Below, piece by piece: positions 15,039 to 23,490 of a stretch of DNA of 64,000 bases. The translations under genes and the position numbers were made by a program. The stretch comes from Muribaculaceae bacterium (GTDB lineage Bacteria; Bacteroidota; Bacteroidia; Bacteroidales; Muribaculaceae): positions 11,131-75,130 of the forward strand of contig JAFYYI010000066.1 of the NCBI GenBank assembly GCA_017557665.1, in the 5' to 3' direction. The notes beneath the pieces were generated by a model that saw only the letters and a list, made by a program, of their open reading frames with translations, ran no database searches and had not been told where the DNA came from. The stretch's first letter is position 1. Every line of letters begins with the position of its first letter.

Positions 15039-17315
15039 ATGATGAAATCATTCAAAACCATTTTGATAGCGGCTGTTGTCACCCTGGCGACATGCATTCC
15101 GTGTGCAGCCCAGCCTGGAGATGCCATCACCGCGACGAGTCCCGACGGGAAATTGGTCATGAAGTTTGCTTTGACCGACGGCGTTCCCACCTATTCGCTG
15201 GATTTCGACGGTCAGGCGGTCATCCTGCCTTCACACCTGGGTTTCGAACTCAAGGGCGGTCGGCAATTAACCCAAGGCTTTGTCTTCAACGGCCAGCAGA
15301 GGTCTTCGTTTGACGAGACGTGGGAACCGGTGTGGGGCGAGGAGGCCTCCATCCGCAACCATTACAATGAGCTGCTGGTGAAACTGCAACAACCACCTGC
15401 ACGTGATGGAGAAAAACCTGTTGCCATGCACGTGCGCTTCCGCTTGTATGATGACGGAATGGGCTTCCGCTACGAGTTCCCTATGGAGAATGCATTGACC
15501 TATTTCATGATCCAGGAAGAACTGACGCAGGTTGCACTCACGGGCGACCACATCGCCTGGTGGATTCCCGGCGACTATTCCACCCAGGAATTCAGGCCCA
15601 CCCGTTCCCGACTGTCGCAGGTGCGGGAACTGACCCCGAAAGCCCGCGTGGGCTGCGGATGGCCAAATACTGCTTTCTCTCCCACAGGTGTCCAGACCGC
15701 CTTGCAGATGAAGACTGACCAAGGACTCTACATCAACATCCACGAAGCCGCAGTGTTGGACTATCCCACGACCAACCTCGACCTGGATGACAAGAATTTT
15801 GTGCTGCGCACTTGGCTCACCCCCGATGCCGAGAGCGTGAAAGGCCGCATGCAGGCTCCGTGCAAGACGCCGTGGCGCTCGATCATGGTTTGCCGCAGTG
15901 CCACCGATGTCCTGGCATCACGTCTCATCTTGAACCTCAATGAGCCTTGCGCCATCAAGGACGTGTCTTGGATCCACCCCACCAAGTACATGGGTGTGTG
16001 GTGGGAAATGATCAGCGGCAAGAGCCAGTGGTCCTACACCAATGACTACCCCTCTGTGCAGCTGGGCAAGACCGATTATGCCCACTCTACCCCTCATGGC
16101 AAGCACGGTGCCAACAACGAGAACGTGCGCCGCTACATTGACTTTGCCGCCGACAACGGCTTTGACGCCCTCCTCATTGAGGGCTGGAACGAAGGATGGG
16201 AGGACTGGTACGGCAAGCAGAAGGATTTCGTCTTCGACTTCATCACTCCCTACCCCGATTTTGACCTGCCCGCCCTCAACGCTTATGCCCACCAGAAGGG
16301 CATCCGCCTCATCATGCACCACGAGAGTTCATCATCGACAGTCAACTACGAGCGCTGGATGGAAAAGGCTTACAACTTGATGAACCAATATGGCTACGAC
16401 GCCGTCAAGAGCGGCTACGTGGGCAAGATTATCCCCTATGGCGAGTACCACTACAGCCAGCCGCTCATCAACCACTACCACTATGCCATCACCGAGGCTG
16501 CCAAACACCACATCATGGTCAACGCCCACGAGGCAGTGCGTCCCACGGGACTGTGCCGCACCTGGCCCAACATGATCGGCAACGAGAGCGCTATGGGCAA
16601 CGAGTTCCGTGCGGGTATCGACCCGGGGCAGACCTCCGTCTATCCCTTCACTCGCCTGCAGGGCGGACCGATGGACTTCACACCCGGCATCTTCGAGATG
16701 GACCTGGAGAAAGTCAGCGGATGGGCCGACAAGATGCGTCACACCATCTGCAACCAGTTGGGACTCTATGTCACCTTCTACTCACCGCTGCAAATGGCTG
16801 CTGACCTGCCCGAGAACTATGCTCGCTTCATGGATGCCTTCCAGTTTATCAAGGATGTGGCGGTGGATTGGGACAAAAGCATCTACCTCATGGCCGAACC
16901 GGGAGAATATATGGTCACGGCACGCCATCCCAAGCTGTCCACCGTCAACAAAGCTGCTGAGGGTGTCGCCAAACTGCCCGATGGCAAGAAAGACATGGTG
17001 AGCGGTGCCGCCAGGTTCATCTATGCCCTGCCCGACAATGCCACCGCAGCCGACCTCAATGGTGCCAAGGCTCACGATGTGTGGTACGTGGGCGGCATCA
17101 ACGGTGAAGACGCACGTGAAGTCTCCTTCAAACTCGATTTTCTGAAACCCGGTGTGAAGTATGAGGCCACCATCTATGCCGACGCCAAGGACGCTGACTA
17201 CGAGACCAACCCGCAGGCCTATACCATCACCCGCAAGAAGGTGACCGCCAAGACCGTCATAAAACTGCGCATGGCCCGTTCCGGCGGCTTCGGCATCACC
17301 ATCCGCGAGCTGTAA
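15039..17315 (+). CDS. GH97 family alpha-glucosidase (SusB-like, inverting type)
   Basis: An exported glycoside hydrolase of 758 residues. A signal peptide (cleavage after CAAQ) is followed by the GH97 N-terminal beta-sandwich (ATSPDGKLVMKF), then the TIM barrel. The three catalytic/calcium glutamates of the inverting SusB type are present with the right spacing: Glu429 in HHESSS, Glu498 in NAHEAVRPTG and Glu522 in GNEF, each 10 below the SusB numbers (439, 508, 532). This predicts hydrolysis of alpha-glucosidic bonds in starch or maltooligosaccharides with inversion. No SusCD pair is adjacent, so it is an orphan gene rather than part of a visible utilisation locus. A second ATG at 15042 is equally possible. 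Confidence 0.96.
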   Translation: MMKSFKTILIAAVVTLATCIPCAAQPGDAITATSPDGKLVMKFALTDGVPTYSLDFDGQAVILPSHLGFELKGGRQLTQGFVFNGQQRSSFDETWEPVWGEEASIRNHYNELLVKLQQPPARDGEKPVAMHVRFRLYDDGMGFRYEFPMENALTYFMIQEELTQVALTGDHIAWWIPGDYSTQEFRPTRSRLSQVRELTPKARVGCGWPNTAFSPTGVQTALQMKTDQGLYINIHEAAVLDYPTTNLDLDDKNFVLRTWLTPDAESVKGRMQAPCKTPWRSIMVCRSATDVLASRLILNLNEPCAIKDVSWIHPTKYMGVWWEMISGKSQWSYTNDYPSVQLGKTDYAHSTPHGKHGANNENVRRYIDFAADNGFDALLIEGWNEGWEDWYGKQKDFVFDFITPYPDFDLPALNAYAHQKGIRLIMHHESSSSTVNYERWMEKAYNLMNQYGYDAVKSGYVGKIIPYGEYHYSQPLINHYHYAITEAAKHHIMVNAHEAVRPTGLCRTWPNMIGNESAMGNEFRAGIDPGQTSVYPFTRLQGGPMDFTPGIFEMDLEKVSGWADKMRHTICNQLGLYVTFYSPLQMAADLPENYARFMDAFQFIKDVAVDWDKSIYLMAEPGEYMVTARHPKLSTVNKAAEGVAKLPDGKKDMVSGAARFIYALPDNATAADLNGAKAHDVWYVGGINGEDAREVSFKLDFLKPGVKYEATIYADAKDADYETNPQAYTITRKKVTAKTVIKLRMARSGGFGITIREL

Positions 17316-17373
17316 CCACCCATTTACGGGAGGAATGCGTTCCCCAGAACAAGCGAAAAAAAGTCGAGACCGG

Positions 17374-17414
17374 CACCTCTTCGGTGTCGGTCTCGTTGCT
17401 TCTTTTTGGAGACT
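17374..17414 (+). terminator. terminator after the GH97 gene
   Basis: Stem GAGACCGGCACC / GGTGTCGGTCTC with loop TCTTC, then a T-rich tract (TTGCTTCTTTTT). Confidence 0.85.
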
Positions 17415-17499
17415 CGCTGTCGGTTTGATGATGCCGTCTTCAGGGCACGGTCAGCCCTGCCAGGTGATCACGCCTGATGATAGCGAGTTGAAACTGCCG

Positions 17500-18189
17500 T
17501 CAATTGTCTTGGTCGGAGAACACTTCAAAATGCCAGGTACCGTACGTGAAAGTGTCGGGATTATCCGGGATATTCTGCGGAGTCGGGAATTCTATCTGAT
17601 GCCCGGCAAACATATCGACCTGGGGGAATGCCAATATGCCATTGTAGCGGTAAGGCACATTGCCGTCATCAGGATAACGATAACGGCACACCTCGCCCTT
17701 CGTGAGATTATCAACCTCGATAATGCGACCCTTGTCATCGCGAGTGACATTGGCTTGCAATCCCTCTTCTTCAAAATCCTCGATGATGATTTTTGTCACT
17801 CGCCCGTTCTGCTCCTTTTTGACGTTGTAACGAGTGGTTGTGACCGGCGGGTTACCATTAGCATCAGGATCACTCCAATAGTCAATAAACACGGTTTCCA
17901 CATAGGTGGGCAAGCCTTCGGCGTCAAAGAATGCAGTCCACGAATACGCGCCCTCAATCGTTTCGCCCTGACCGTAAGAAACGAGATTCCCCGCGAGGTT
18001 GAATTCATAGGAACAATAGTCAAAGATCTCGTCGTTATCGGTATACGCGCCAAAAGAGTACTTGACGCCATCCTTAAGCCCTAAGACCTTCACGTAGTTT
18101 GGTAATTCCACTTGTTGAGCTATGGCTACCGCCGGCAATGAGGTGAGCTGCAATGCTGCTATGGCAACCATGATAAATGACCTTTTCAT
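17500..18189 (-). CDS. secreted protein of unknown function, paralogue 1
   Basis: 229 residues with a signal peptide (cleavage near AIAQ). No known domain is certain. The C-terminal half has YD/RHS-like phrases (RDDKGRIIEV, GEVCRYRYPDD), suggesting small beta-sheet repeats. A close paralogue is encoded at 19129-19815 on the same strand; shared stretches include QVELPNYVK, NGNPPVT and FPQVDM. The SH3-like gene lies between them. The pair looks like a local duplication. Function unknown; probably periplasmic or outer-membrane associated. Confidence 0.8.
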   Translation of the reverse strand: MKRSFIMVAIAALQLTSLPAVAIAQQVELPNYVKVLGLKDGVKYSFGAYTDNDEIFDYCSYEFNLAGNLVSYGQGETIEGAYSWTAFFDAEGLPTYVETVFIDYWSDPDANGNPPVTTTRYNVKKEQNGRVTKIIIEDFEEEGLQANVTRDDKGRIIEVDNLTKGEVCRYRYPDDGNVPYRYNGILAFPQVDMFAGHQIEFPTPQNIPDNPDTFTYGTWHFEVFSDQDN

Positions 18190-18294
18190 AATTCTTTCAT
18201 AATTATAGTTGGTTATTTTTCGTTATTTTTTGATGCACCAGGTATTTGCCTGGAATAATGGCCATCTTCGAGCCAAGATTTGTGTTAACCGTGT

Positions 18295-18804
18295 TTAAGA
18301 GCAGTTGGTTAATGGGTTGTCACAGAGCCATTCGGCCTCTATCCAGCCGACGATATCGGTGTTGTCCAACTTGACCTTCACCCAGTCTCCCGATATGTCC
18401 ATTGGCCGGAGGATCACTTCCTCGTTAAAGACAGCAACGATGTTGGCATCTTCATCAGGTGCGACACGCAAATAAATATCCTGGCCGCCATAATTCCTTG
18501 TGCCCACAGCAATGACAGAATAATGAATCCAATATTCACCAGTGCTGGAACCCTCAAGCGACGTGTCCTCGTCATAGTTCGCCGGATTGCTGAACGACTC
18601 TATTCTCCACCAGCCATTGCGCGGTGTGATGAGGTCAAAAACGTAGGGTTCATCTGCCGACAGGGACATGACCACTTTGCCCTTGGGACTGTCGCGAACA
18701 TTAGACATATCATCGTTATCCCACAAAAAAGCCGTAAACATGTCTTGGGCACCGGCAACCAGCGCCGTTATAAACAATAGGGTAAAAAATAGAACCTTTT
18801 TCAT
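18295..18804 (-). CDS. secreted protein with two SH3-like segments
   Basis: 169 residues with a signal peptide ending near VAGAQ. Two bacterial-SH3-like stretches are seen: NVRDSPKGKVV near residue 35, and LRVAPDEDANIVAVF...DWVKVKLD...GWIEAEWLCDNPLTNCS at the C-terminus. Such domains bind cell-wall peptides or proteins. It sits between two paralogous secreted proteins on the same strand; cotranscription is possible but the spacing (about 100-320 nt) is loose. Confidence 0.75.
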   Translation of the reverse strand: MKKVLFFTLLFITALVAGAQDMFTAFLWDNDDMSNVRDSPKGKVVMSLSADEPYVFDLITPRNGWWRIESFSNPANYDEDTSLEGSSTGEYWIHYSVIAVGTRNYGGQDIYLRVAPDEDANIVAVFNEEVILRPMDISGDWVKVKLDNTDIVGWIEAEWLCDNPLTNCS

Positions 18805-19128
18805 TTTACTATAGTTTTAAAGCGTTAATTCATCCACAAATATAAACACAAATACCATTTCCACCAATAATCCGCGAAAAAAATGCTAAAAAAACTGCGA
18901 ATTCATCACCCATTGATCTCATTTTTGAAGAATTAATCGGCCGTAGAGGAAATTCTATGGCGAATGATGTGCCGGCACAATCGCGGCATTCCATTTCGCT
19001 GTCAGGCACAAAACACAGTAACAAATGTGGCCAGAGGATTGTCTCTGACCGCATTCTATTGTGAATATTTCCTTCTTAGTATATTATCTTAAATGGTTTA
19101 TACTTTAAGCCAGAGGTGACTTCTTATC
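18805..19128. other. gene-free interval between the SH3-like gene and paralogue 2
   Basis: Contains no supported gene. A 74-codon frame on the - strand lacks homology or coding character and is discounted. No clear hairpin was recognised. Confidence 0.5.
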
Positions 19129-19815
19129 TCAATTATCGTGGTAGATCACCTCAAACTCCCATATGCCATAGGTGAAGGTAGTGGGATTATTCGGTATATT
19201 TTGCTGAGACGGGAATTCAATTTGATATCCCTCAACCATATCAACCTGGGGAAATGCCAACGTACCATCGTAGTGGTATGGGACATTGGTATTATCTGGA
19301 TAACGGTAACGGAATGTCTCGCCCTTGTGAATTTTCTCAACTTCGATAATGCGGCCTTTGTCATCGCGAGCGACATTCACTTGTATCTCTCCACCGTTCT
19401 CTACTTCAATGAAAAGTTTAACAACTGGCCCGTTCTGCTCTTTTCTGATGTTGTAACGGTTGTTAGTGACTGGTGGATTGCCATCAGCATCAGGTTCAGT
19501 CCAATAGTCAATAAACTCGGTTTCTAAATGGGTGGGTAAACCATCGGAGTCAAAGTAGGCAACCCGAGAATAAGCACCTTCAACCATTTCCGCCTCACTG
19601 TAAGAGATGAGATTCCCCGAACTGCCAAACTCAAATGTGCAATAGTCGCAGCTGACACTAAAATCCTCGGTAAACACGCCAATGCTCTTCACGTTATTCT
19701 TTAACCCAAGAGCTTTCACATAATTGGGTAATTCCACTTGTTGGGCTTTAGTTATTGCCGGCAATGAGATAAGCAGCAACATTACTATGGCAATTATACG
19801 ATTCTTTCTTTTCAT
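19129..19815 (-). CDS. secreted protein of unknown function, paralogue 2
   Basis: 228 residues, signal peptide ending near TKAQ, co-linear with the 17500-18189 product over its whole length. The most conserved parts are QVELPNYVKALGLK, NPPVT, RDDKGRIIEV and the C-terminal TFTYGIWEFEV. The N-terminal third differs more (extra Cys residues, SCDYCTFEFG). A TATCTTTG box on the reverse strand (19849-19842) gives it its own promoter; no comparable box was found for paralogue 1. Confidence 0.8.
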   Translation of the reverse strand: MKRKNRIIAIVMLLLISLPAITKAQQVELPNYVKALGLKNNVKSIGVFTEDFSVSCDYCTFEFGSSGNLISYSEAEMVEGAYSRVAYFDSDGLPTHLETEFIDYWTEPDADGNPPVTNNRYNIRKEQNGPVVKLFIEVENGGEIQVNVARDDKGRIIEVEKIHKGETFRYRYPDNTNVPYHYDGTLAFPQVDMVEGYQIEFPSQQNIPNNPTTFTYGIWEFEVIYHDN

Positions 19816-19985
19816 AATTGATACCTATTAAATCAACATTGCAAAGATAGCGTTTTATCGCTAAATAATTCATAATTTTTGGGTTTAATCACTATTTAGT
19901 GATAACTTATCACAAAAACTTGAGATTTTTGCTTTCAATCGTGAGAAATAATACCATTAAATATTGTTAATTCAGTTTTTATTAC

Positions 19986-20127
19986 TATTTTTGCAAAGTC
20001 GGTCAGGGCTTTTGCTTATAAAAAAGCAACACTATGTAAGTGGAATCTCTGACAAGGCAGTATTTTTGGCAAAGGCCGTTGCCATGGTTTTATTCGATTT
20101 GTATAACGATAGTGTTGCGCTTTTTTT
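19986..20127 (+). ncRNA. candidate small RNA or leader with a terminator-like end, upstream of DUF805
   Basis: A -7 box TATTTTTG (19986-19993) predicts a start near 20000. AAAAAAGCAACACTAT (20020-20035) is complementary to ATAGTGTTGC plus TTTTTT at 20109-20127, with a 2-nt bulge. An inner hairpin TGGCAA/TTGCCA lies near 20067-20084. The structure ends in a T-run 5 nt before the DUF805 ATG, so it could be a separate RNA or an attenuator. The 5' side shares GCAACACTATG with 20584-20594 downstream of DUF805. The rest of 19816-19985 holds only the paralogue-2 promoter. Confidence 0.45.
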
Positions 20128-20132
20128 GCCTT

Positions 20133-20504
20133 ATGGAATGGTATGTAAAATGCTTGAAGCAGTATGCCGACTTTTCTGGTCGTGCTCGTAGAAAAGAGTA
20201 CTGGATGTTTACCTTGTTTAATCTTCTCATCGTGATAGTACTTCAGGTTCTTGATGCTCTGATTGGAACATTCAGCAATGACTCAAGAATCGGTTTGTTG
20301 AGTGGCATTTATACCCTGGGTGTTATGATTCCCGGTCTTGCCGTCAGTGTTCGCCGCCTGCATGACATCGGCCGCAGCGGATGGTACTATCTGATCGGAC
20401 TCATCCCTATTGTTGGAGGCATCATCCTGTTGGTATGGTTCTGCAAAGAGGGTGACCGCTTCAGCAATGACTGGGGAGAAGACCCCAAGTTGGGCGAACC
20501 CTAA
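20133..20504 (+). CDS. DUF805 family inner-membrane protein
   Basis: 123 residues, starting MEWYVKCLKQYADFSGRARRKEYW, the DUF805 N-terminal signature. Three hydrophobic segments follow, with the conserved VRRLHDIGRSGWYYL between the second and third. The longer frame to 20040 is rejected because DUF805 proteins begin at this methionine and the upstream part is the structured leader. Function of the family is unknown. Confidence 0.92.
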   Translation: MEWYVKCLKQYADFSGRARRKEYWMFTLFNLLIVIVLQVLDALIGTFSNDSRIGLLSGIYTLGVMIPGLAVSVRRLHDIGRSGWYYLIGLIPIVGGIILLVWFCKEGDRFSNDWGEDPKLGEP

Positions 20505-20523
20505 AAAGCCTGATTCATATCAA

Positions 20524-20691
20524 TTAATCTTCCCGCTGTGAGTCTTTCATACCGCTGATGTGTCGGGCGACCTTGTTGCCCGTGCAACACTATGCGAGAA
20601 AGTGCTCGGCTTGCAGCGATTAAGGAATCACAAGCGGTTGATTCATGACAGACGCGGAGTCTGGATATTGAATCAACCGCTGCTTTTTTTG
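20524..20691 (+). ncRNA. structured element with an intrinsic terminator downstream of DUF805
   Basis: CCGCTGTGA (20534-20542) can pair with TCACAAGCGG (about 20628-20638); inside are hairpins CGGGC/GCCCG and CGAG/CTCG. The 3' strand of that outer stem overlaps the 5' strand of a strong terminator, AGCGGTTGATTCA paired with TGAATCAACCGCT followed by GCTTTTTTT (20634-20690). The two folds exclude each other, as in attenuators or riboswitches. The next gene has its own promoter after the terminator (TATTTTTG, 20726-20733), so a stand-alone small RNA or a DUF805 3' UTR is also possible. I could not assign it to a known family. Confidence 0.5.
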
Positions 20692-20751
20692 CTGTGCCAG
20701 TCTTTAGAGATACCGTTTTATTTCGTATTTTTGCCGAAAACTATGAGGACT

Positions 20752-21930
20752 ATGAAAAAGAATGTTATTGCGTTACTGTTGTTAGGATGCTCGGTATGCG
20801 CCCTGGCAAGCGACGAGATCACTTTTACGACGGTGCTGGAGAACGGCATCACACCGGTGAAGAATCAAAACCGCAGCGGCACGTGCTGGGACTATGCGAC
20901 GATAGGCTTTATCGAGGCTGAGTTGCTACGCACGACGGGCAAGGTGTATGACCTGAGCGAGATGTTTGTCGCTAACAAAGACTATGTGGACTGTGCCGAA
21001 TACCACGTGAGGATGCACGGTAACAGCCGCTTTTCGGAGGGAGGCTCGGCCGACGACGTGTTTGAGATGATTGACCGCCACGGTATCTGTCCCGAAGAGG
21101 CGATGGCGCGTCCCGGCTCGATGATCGGTGACACACTGGCCAACTTCACCGAGTTCTTTGCCACGCTGGAGCCCTATGTCGAGTCCATCGCCAAGGGCAA
21201 CAGCACCAAGCTGACCACACAGTGGAAGGTGGGCCTGCAGGGCATCCTGGACGCCTATTTGGGCACTTGTCCTGAAAAGTTCACCTATGACGGCAAGCAA
21301 TACACTCCCAAGACGTTCGCCCAAGCCTTGGGCATAAACAAGAACAACTATGTGAGCATCACCAGTTTCACCCACCATCCTTTCTATGAGCAGTTTGTCA
21401 TTGAGGCACCTTACAAGTGGCGCCCGTGCCCCAGCTGGAACGTCACCCTCGACGAGCTGATGACAACTATCGACAATGCCCTGAAGCAGGGCTACACCGT
21501 GTGCTGGGGCGGTGACGTGAGCGAGGATGGCTTCACACGCACGGGACTGGGCATCGCAGCCGACATCGAGCACGCGCCCGACCTGACGGGCAGCGACGCC
21601 GCACGTTGGCTCAAACTCAGCAAGCAGGAAAAGGCCGAGTCGCTGAAAAAGCTTGGTGCAGAGACGCCCGAACTTGTTCCCAGTCAAGAATTGAGGCAAG
21701 AGCGCTTTGACAACTGGCAGTCCACCTATGATCACGTGATGCTCATCTACGGCATCGCGCGTGACCAGAATGGCCGCGAGTACTACTTGGTGAAGAATTC
21801 ATGGGGCAACACGGGCGACTACAACGGCATCTGGTACATGTCAAAGGCCTACATTGCCTTGAACACGACCTACATCTTCCTGAACAAAGCCGCCGTGGGT
21901 AAAGACCTGCGCAAAAAACTGGGGTTTTGA
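20752..21930 (+). CDS. exported C1B family peptidase (bleomycin hydrolase / aminopeptidase C type)
   Basis: About 392 residues with a signal peptide (LLLLGCSVCALAS). The papain-like catalytic residues are visible: Cys45 in NRSGTCWDYAT, His in YDHVMLIYG and Asn in VKNSWGNTG near the C-terminus. Cytoplasmic PepC relatives trim short peptides; the signal peptide here predicts a periplasmic or lipid-anchored form, common in Bacteroidales. A second in-frame ATG at 20743 is possible. The -7 box TATTTTTG ends 18 nt before the chosen start. Confidence 0.93.
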   Translation: MKKNVIALLLLGCSVCALASDEITFTTVLENGITPVKNQNRSGTCWDYATIGFIEAELLRTTGKVYDLSEMFVANKDYVDCAEYHVRMHGNSRFSEGGSADDVFEMIDRHGICPEEAMARPGSMIGDTLANFTEFFATLEPYVESIAKGNSTKLTTQWKVGLQGILDAYLGTCPEKFTYDGKQYTPKTFAQALGINKNNYVSITSFTHHPFYEQFVIEAPYKWRPCPSWNVTLDELMTTIDNALKQGYTVCWGGDVSEDGFTRTGLGIAADIEHAPDLTGSDAARWLKLSKQEKAESLKKLGAETPELVPSQELRQERFDNWQSTYDHVMLIYGIARDQNGREYYLVKNSWGNTGDYNGIWYMSKAYIALNTTYIFLNKAAVGKDLRKKLGF

Positions 21931-22046
21931 ACTAGAGATAAGCTAGAGAGCCAACGGCTCACGATGCCTTAGTTCTTGATATTTTTGTCACAATTGTAGG
22001 TTTAATTCGAAAAATACGACTAAATTTGTGACATATTTATCATTGC

Positions 22047-22643
22047 ATGAGTGATTTCTACAAGACAGTGAAGGGCGTCTCGCAGGGTATCTACCGCGAG
22101 AAGATGTCGCGATTCCTGGCGTTTGCAGAGCCTGTGTCAAGCGCCGAGGAAGCTCGCGCCGTCATCAAACGTTACGCCAACGAGTACCATGACGCACGGC
22201 ATTGCTGCTGGGCCTACATGATTGGCACCGAGCGCAACGAGTACCTGAGCAGCGACAACGGCGAGCCCAGCGGAACAGCCGGCAAGCCCATCCTGGGGCA
22301 AATCAACTCGTTTGAACTGACCAACATCGTCATCGTCGTCATCCGCTACTTCGGCGGCATCAAGCTGGGTACGTCGGGGCTCATCGTGGCCTATCGAGAA
22401 GCCGCCAAACTGGCTATCGAGGCGGGCGAAATCCTCGAGTGCCATGAGCAGGCACGGTTGTCGTTCACCTTTCCTTATCTGAGCATGAACGATGTGATGA
22501 AGGTGGTCAAGAAAAGCGACTTGAAGGTGATTGAGCAGGCCTTTGACAACGTGTGCTCGATGACCATCGAGGCCGATGCCGACAAGGTGCCGGGACTGCG
22601 CGAGCAGTTCGCCGCCATTGACGGTACCAGCATTATATCTTAA
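22047..22643 (+). CDS. yigZ: YigZ/IMPACT family protein (UPF0029)
   Basis: 198 residues. The N-terminal IMPACT domain shows KMSRFLAFAEPV, ARHCCWAYMIG and the hallmark DNGEPSGTAGKPIL (about residues 71-84), with VVIRYFGGIKLGTSGLIVAYREAA following. A C-terminal DUF1949-like domain completes it. The family is cytoplasmic and linked to translation control in eukaryotes; the bacterial role is unclear. TAAATTTG at 22021-22028 is a likely promoter. Confidence 0.95.
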   Translation: MSDFYKTVKGVSQGIYREKMSRFLAFAEPVSSAEEARAVIKRYANEYHDARHCCWAYMIGTERNEYLSSDNGEPSGTAGKPILGQINSFELTNIVIVVIRYFGGIKLGTSGLIVAYREAAKLAIEAGEILECHEQARLSFTFPYLSMNDVMKVVKKSDLKVIEQAFDNVCSMTIEADADKVPGLREQFAAIDGTSIIS

Positions 22644-22671
22644 CTAAATATCACGCAAATTAAACATAGGC

Positions 22672-22713
22672 TACCCAGCGAATGCCAATTAGTTGAATTA
22701 GCTTCGCTGGGTA
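22672..22713. terminator. shared terminator between convergent yigZ and the thioesterase gene
   Basis: TACCCAGCGAA and TTCGCTGGGTA form an 11-bp stem with a 20-nt loop between the two convergent genes. Confidence 0.65.
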
Positions 22714-22746
22714 AGTATCAGTTGTATTCCAGTAATTTGTAGTTTC

Positions 22747-23490
22747 TTATCGTTCCTGCCAGAGGAAACGGGCACGAACGTGATCATTGCCCTCTTCATC
22801 GGTGATAGCCAAGTGGGAATCCACGGGGTCGGTATCGTCGATGACGAACTGGCAGGTCTCACCATAGTGGGTCTCCTTGATGAAGGAAATCTCCATGCGA
22901 CGGATGAAGTAATGATCGTAGCAGTCCATGTCAAAGAGGTTCATCAGGTGAGAGAGGTAGCGCACGGTGTTGACATGGCGGTTGAAGTCGCAGTCCATGT
23001 AGCCAAAGGTGTAGTCCACGGCATGACCTTCCTCGATGGGGCGCAGACGGCTCATCGGCTCGATAGGACACGCCAGGTTAGAGACCTTATCGCTGATATA
23101 GCCCAGTTGAGAAATATCCACACTGGCGCGGGTACTCATGTCAATGACCATCCAGATGGTGCGCACATAGCCCAACGGTTTGCCATTGGCATCGTCGAGG
23201 CGCATGTTGCGCTGCGAGAAGTGGCGGTTGTAGTCCTCAATCCACGTGGTGAGGGTGTAGTTCTCGTTGATTTTGGGATAAGCCTTCAGCTCAATGGTCA
23301 CACGGGACAAGACCCACACCTGGTTGTCCTGAATGAGGCGCGCATAGCCGGCACCCCAGGAATTGGCATGGAAAGTGGCCACCTCGATGATGCGGGTCAT
23401 CAACAACGTCAAGGGCATTTCGCCTTGGGGATTGCACTCGCCGGCAGCGAGGTAATAGGTCTTGGAGTATTTTTTAAGATCAGAGCTCAT
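22747..23490 (-). CDS. acyl-ACP thioesterase
   Basis: 247 residues with a double hotdog fold of the FatA/FatB type. The N-terminal hotdog includes VWVLSRVTIELKAYP; the second carries FGYMDCDFNRHVNTVRYL with the conserved Asn and His of the active site. The enzyme releases fatty acids from acyl carrier protein. The start overlaps the stop of upstream aroC by 11 nt, so the two are in one operon with ybaK. Confidence 0.93.
   Translation of the reverse strand: MSSDLKKYSKTYYLAAGECNPQGEMPLTLLMTRIIEVATFHANSWGAGYARLIQDNQVWVLSRVTIELKAYPKINENYTLTTWIEDYNRHFSQRNMRLDDANGKPLGYVRTIWMVIDMSTRASVDISQLGYISDKVSNLACPIEPMSRLRPIEEGHAVDYTFGYMDCDFNRHVNTVRYLSHLMNLFDMDCYDHYFIRRMEISFIKETHYGETCQFVIDDTDPVDSHLAITDEEGNDHVRARFLWQER

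Noticed and set aside
18830..19054. 74-codon frame between the SH3-like gene and paralogue 2
   Set aside because: No signal, no domain, no promoter; composition like non-coding DNA.
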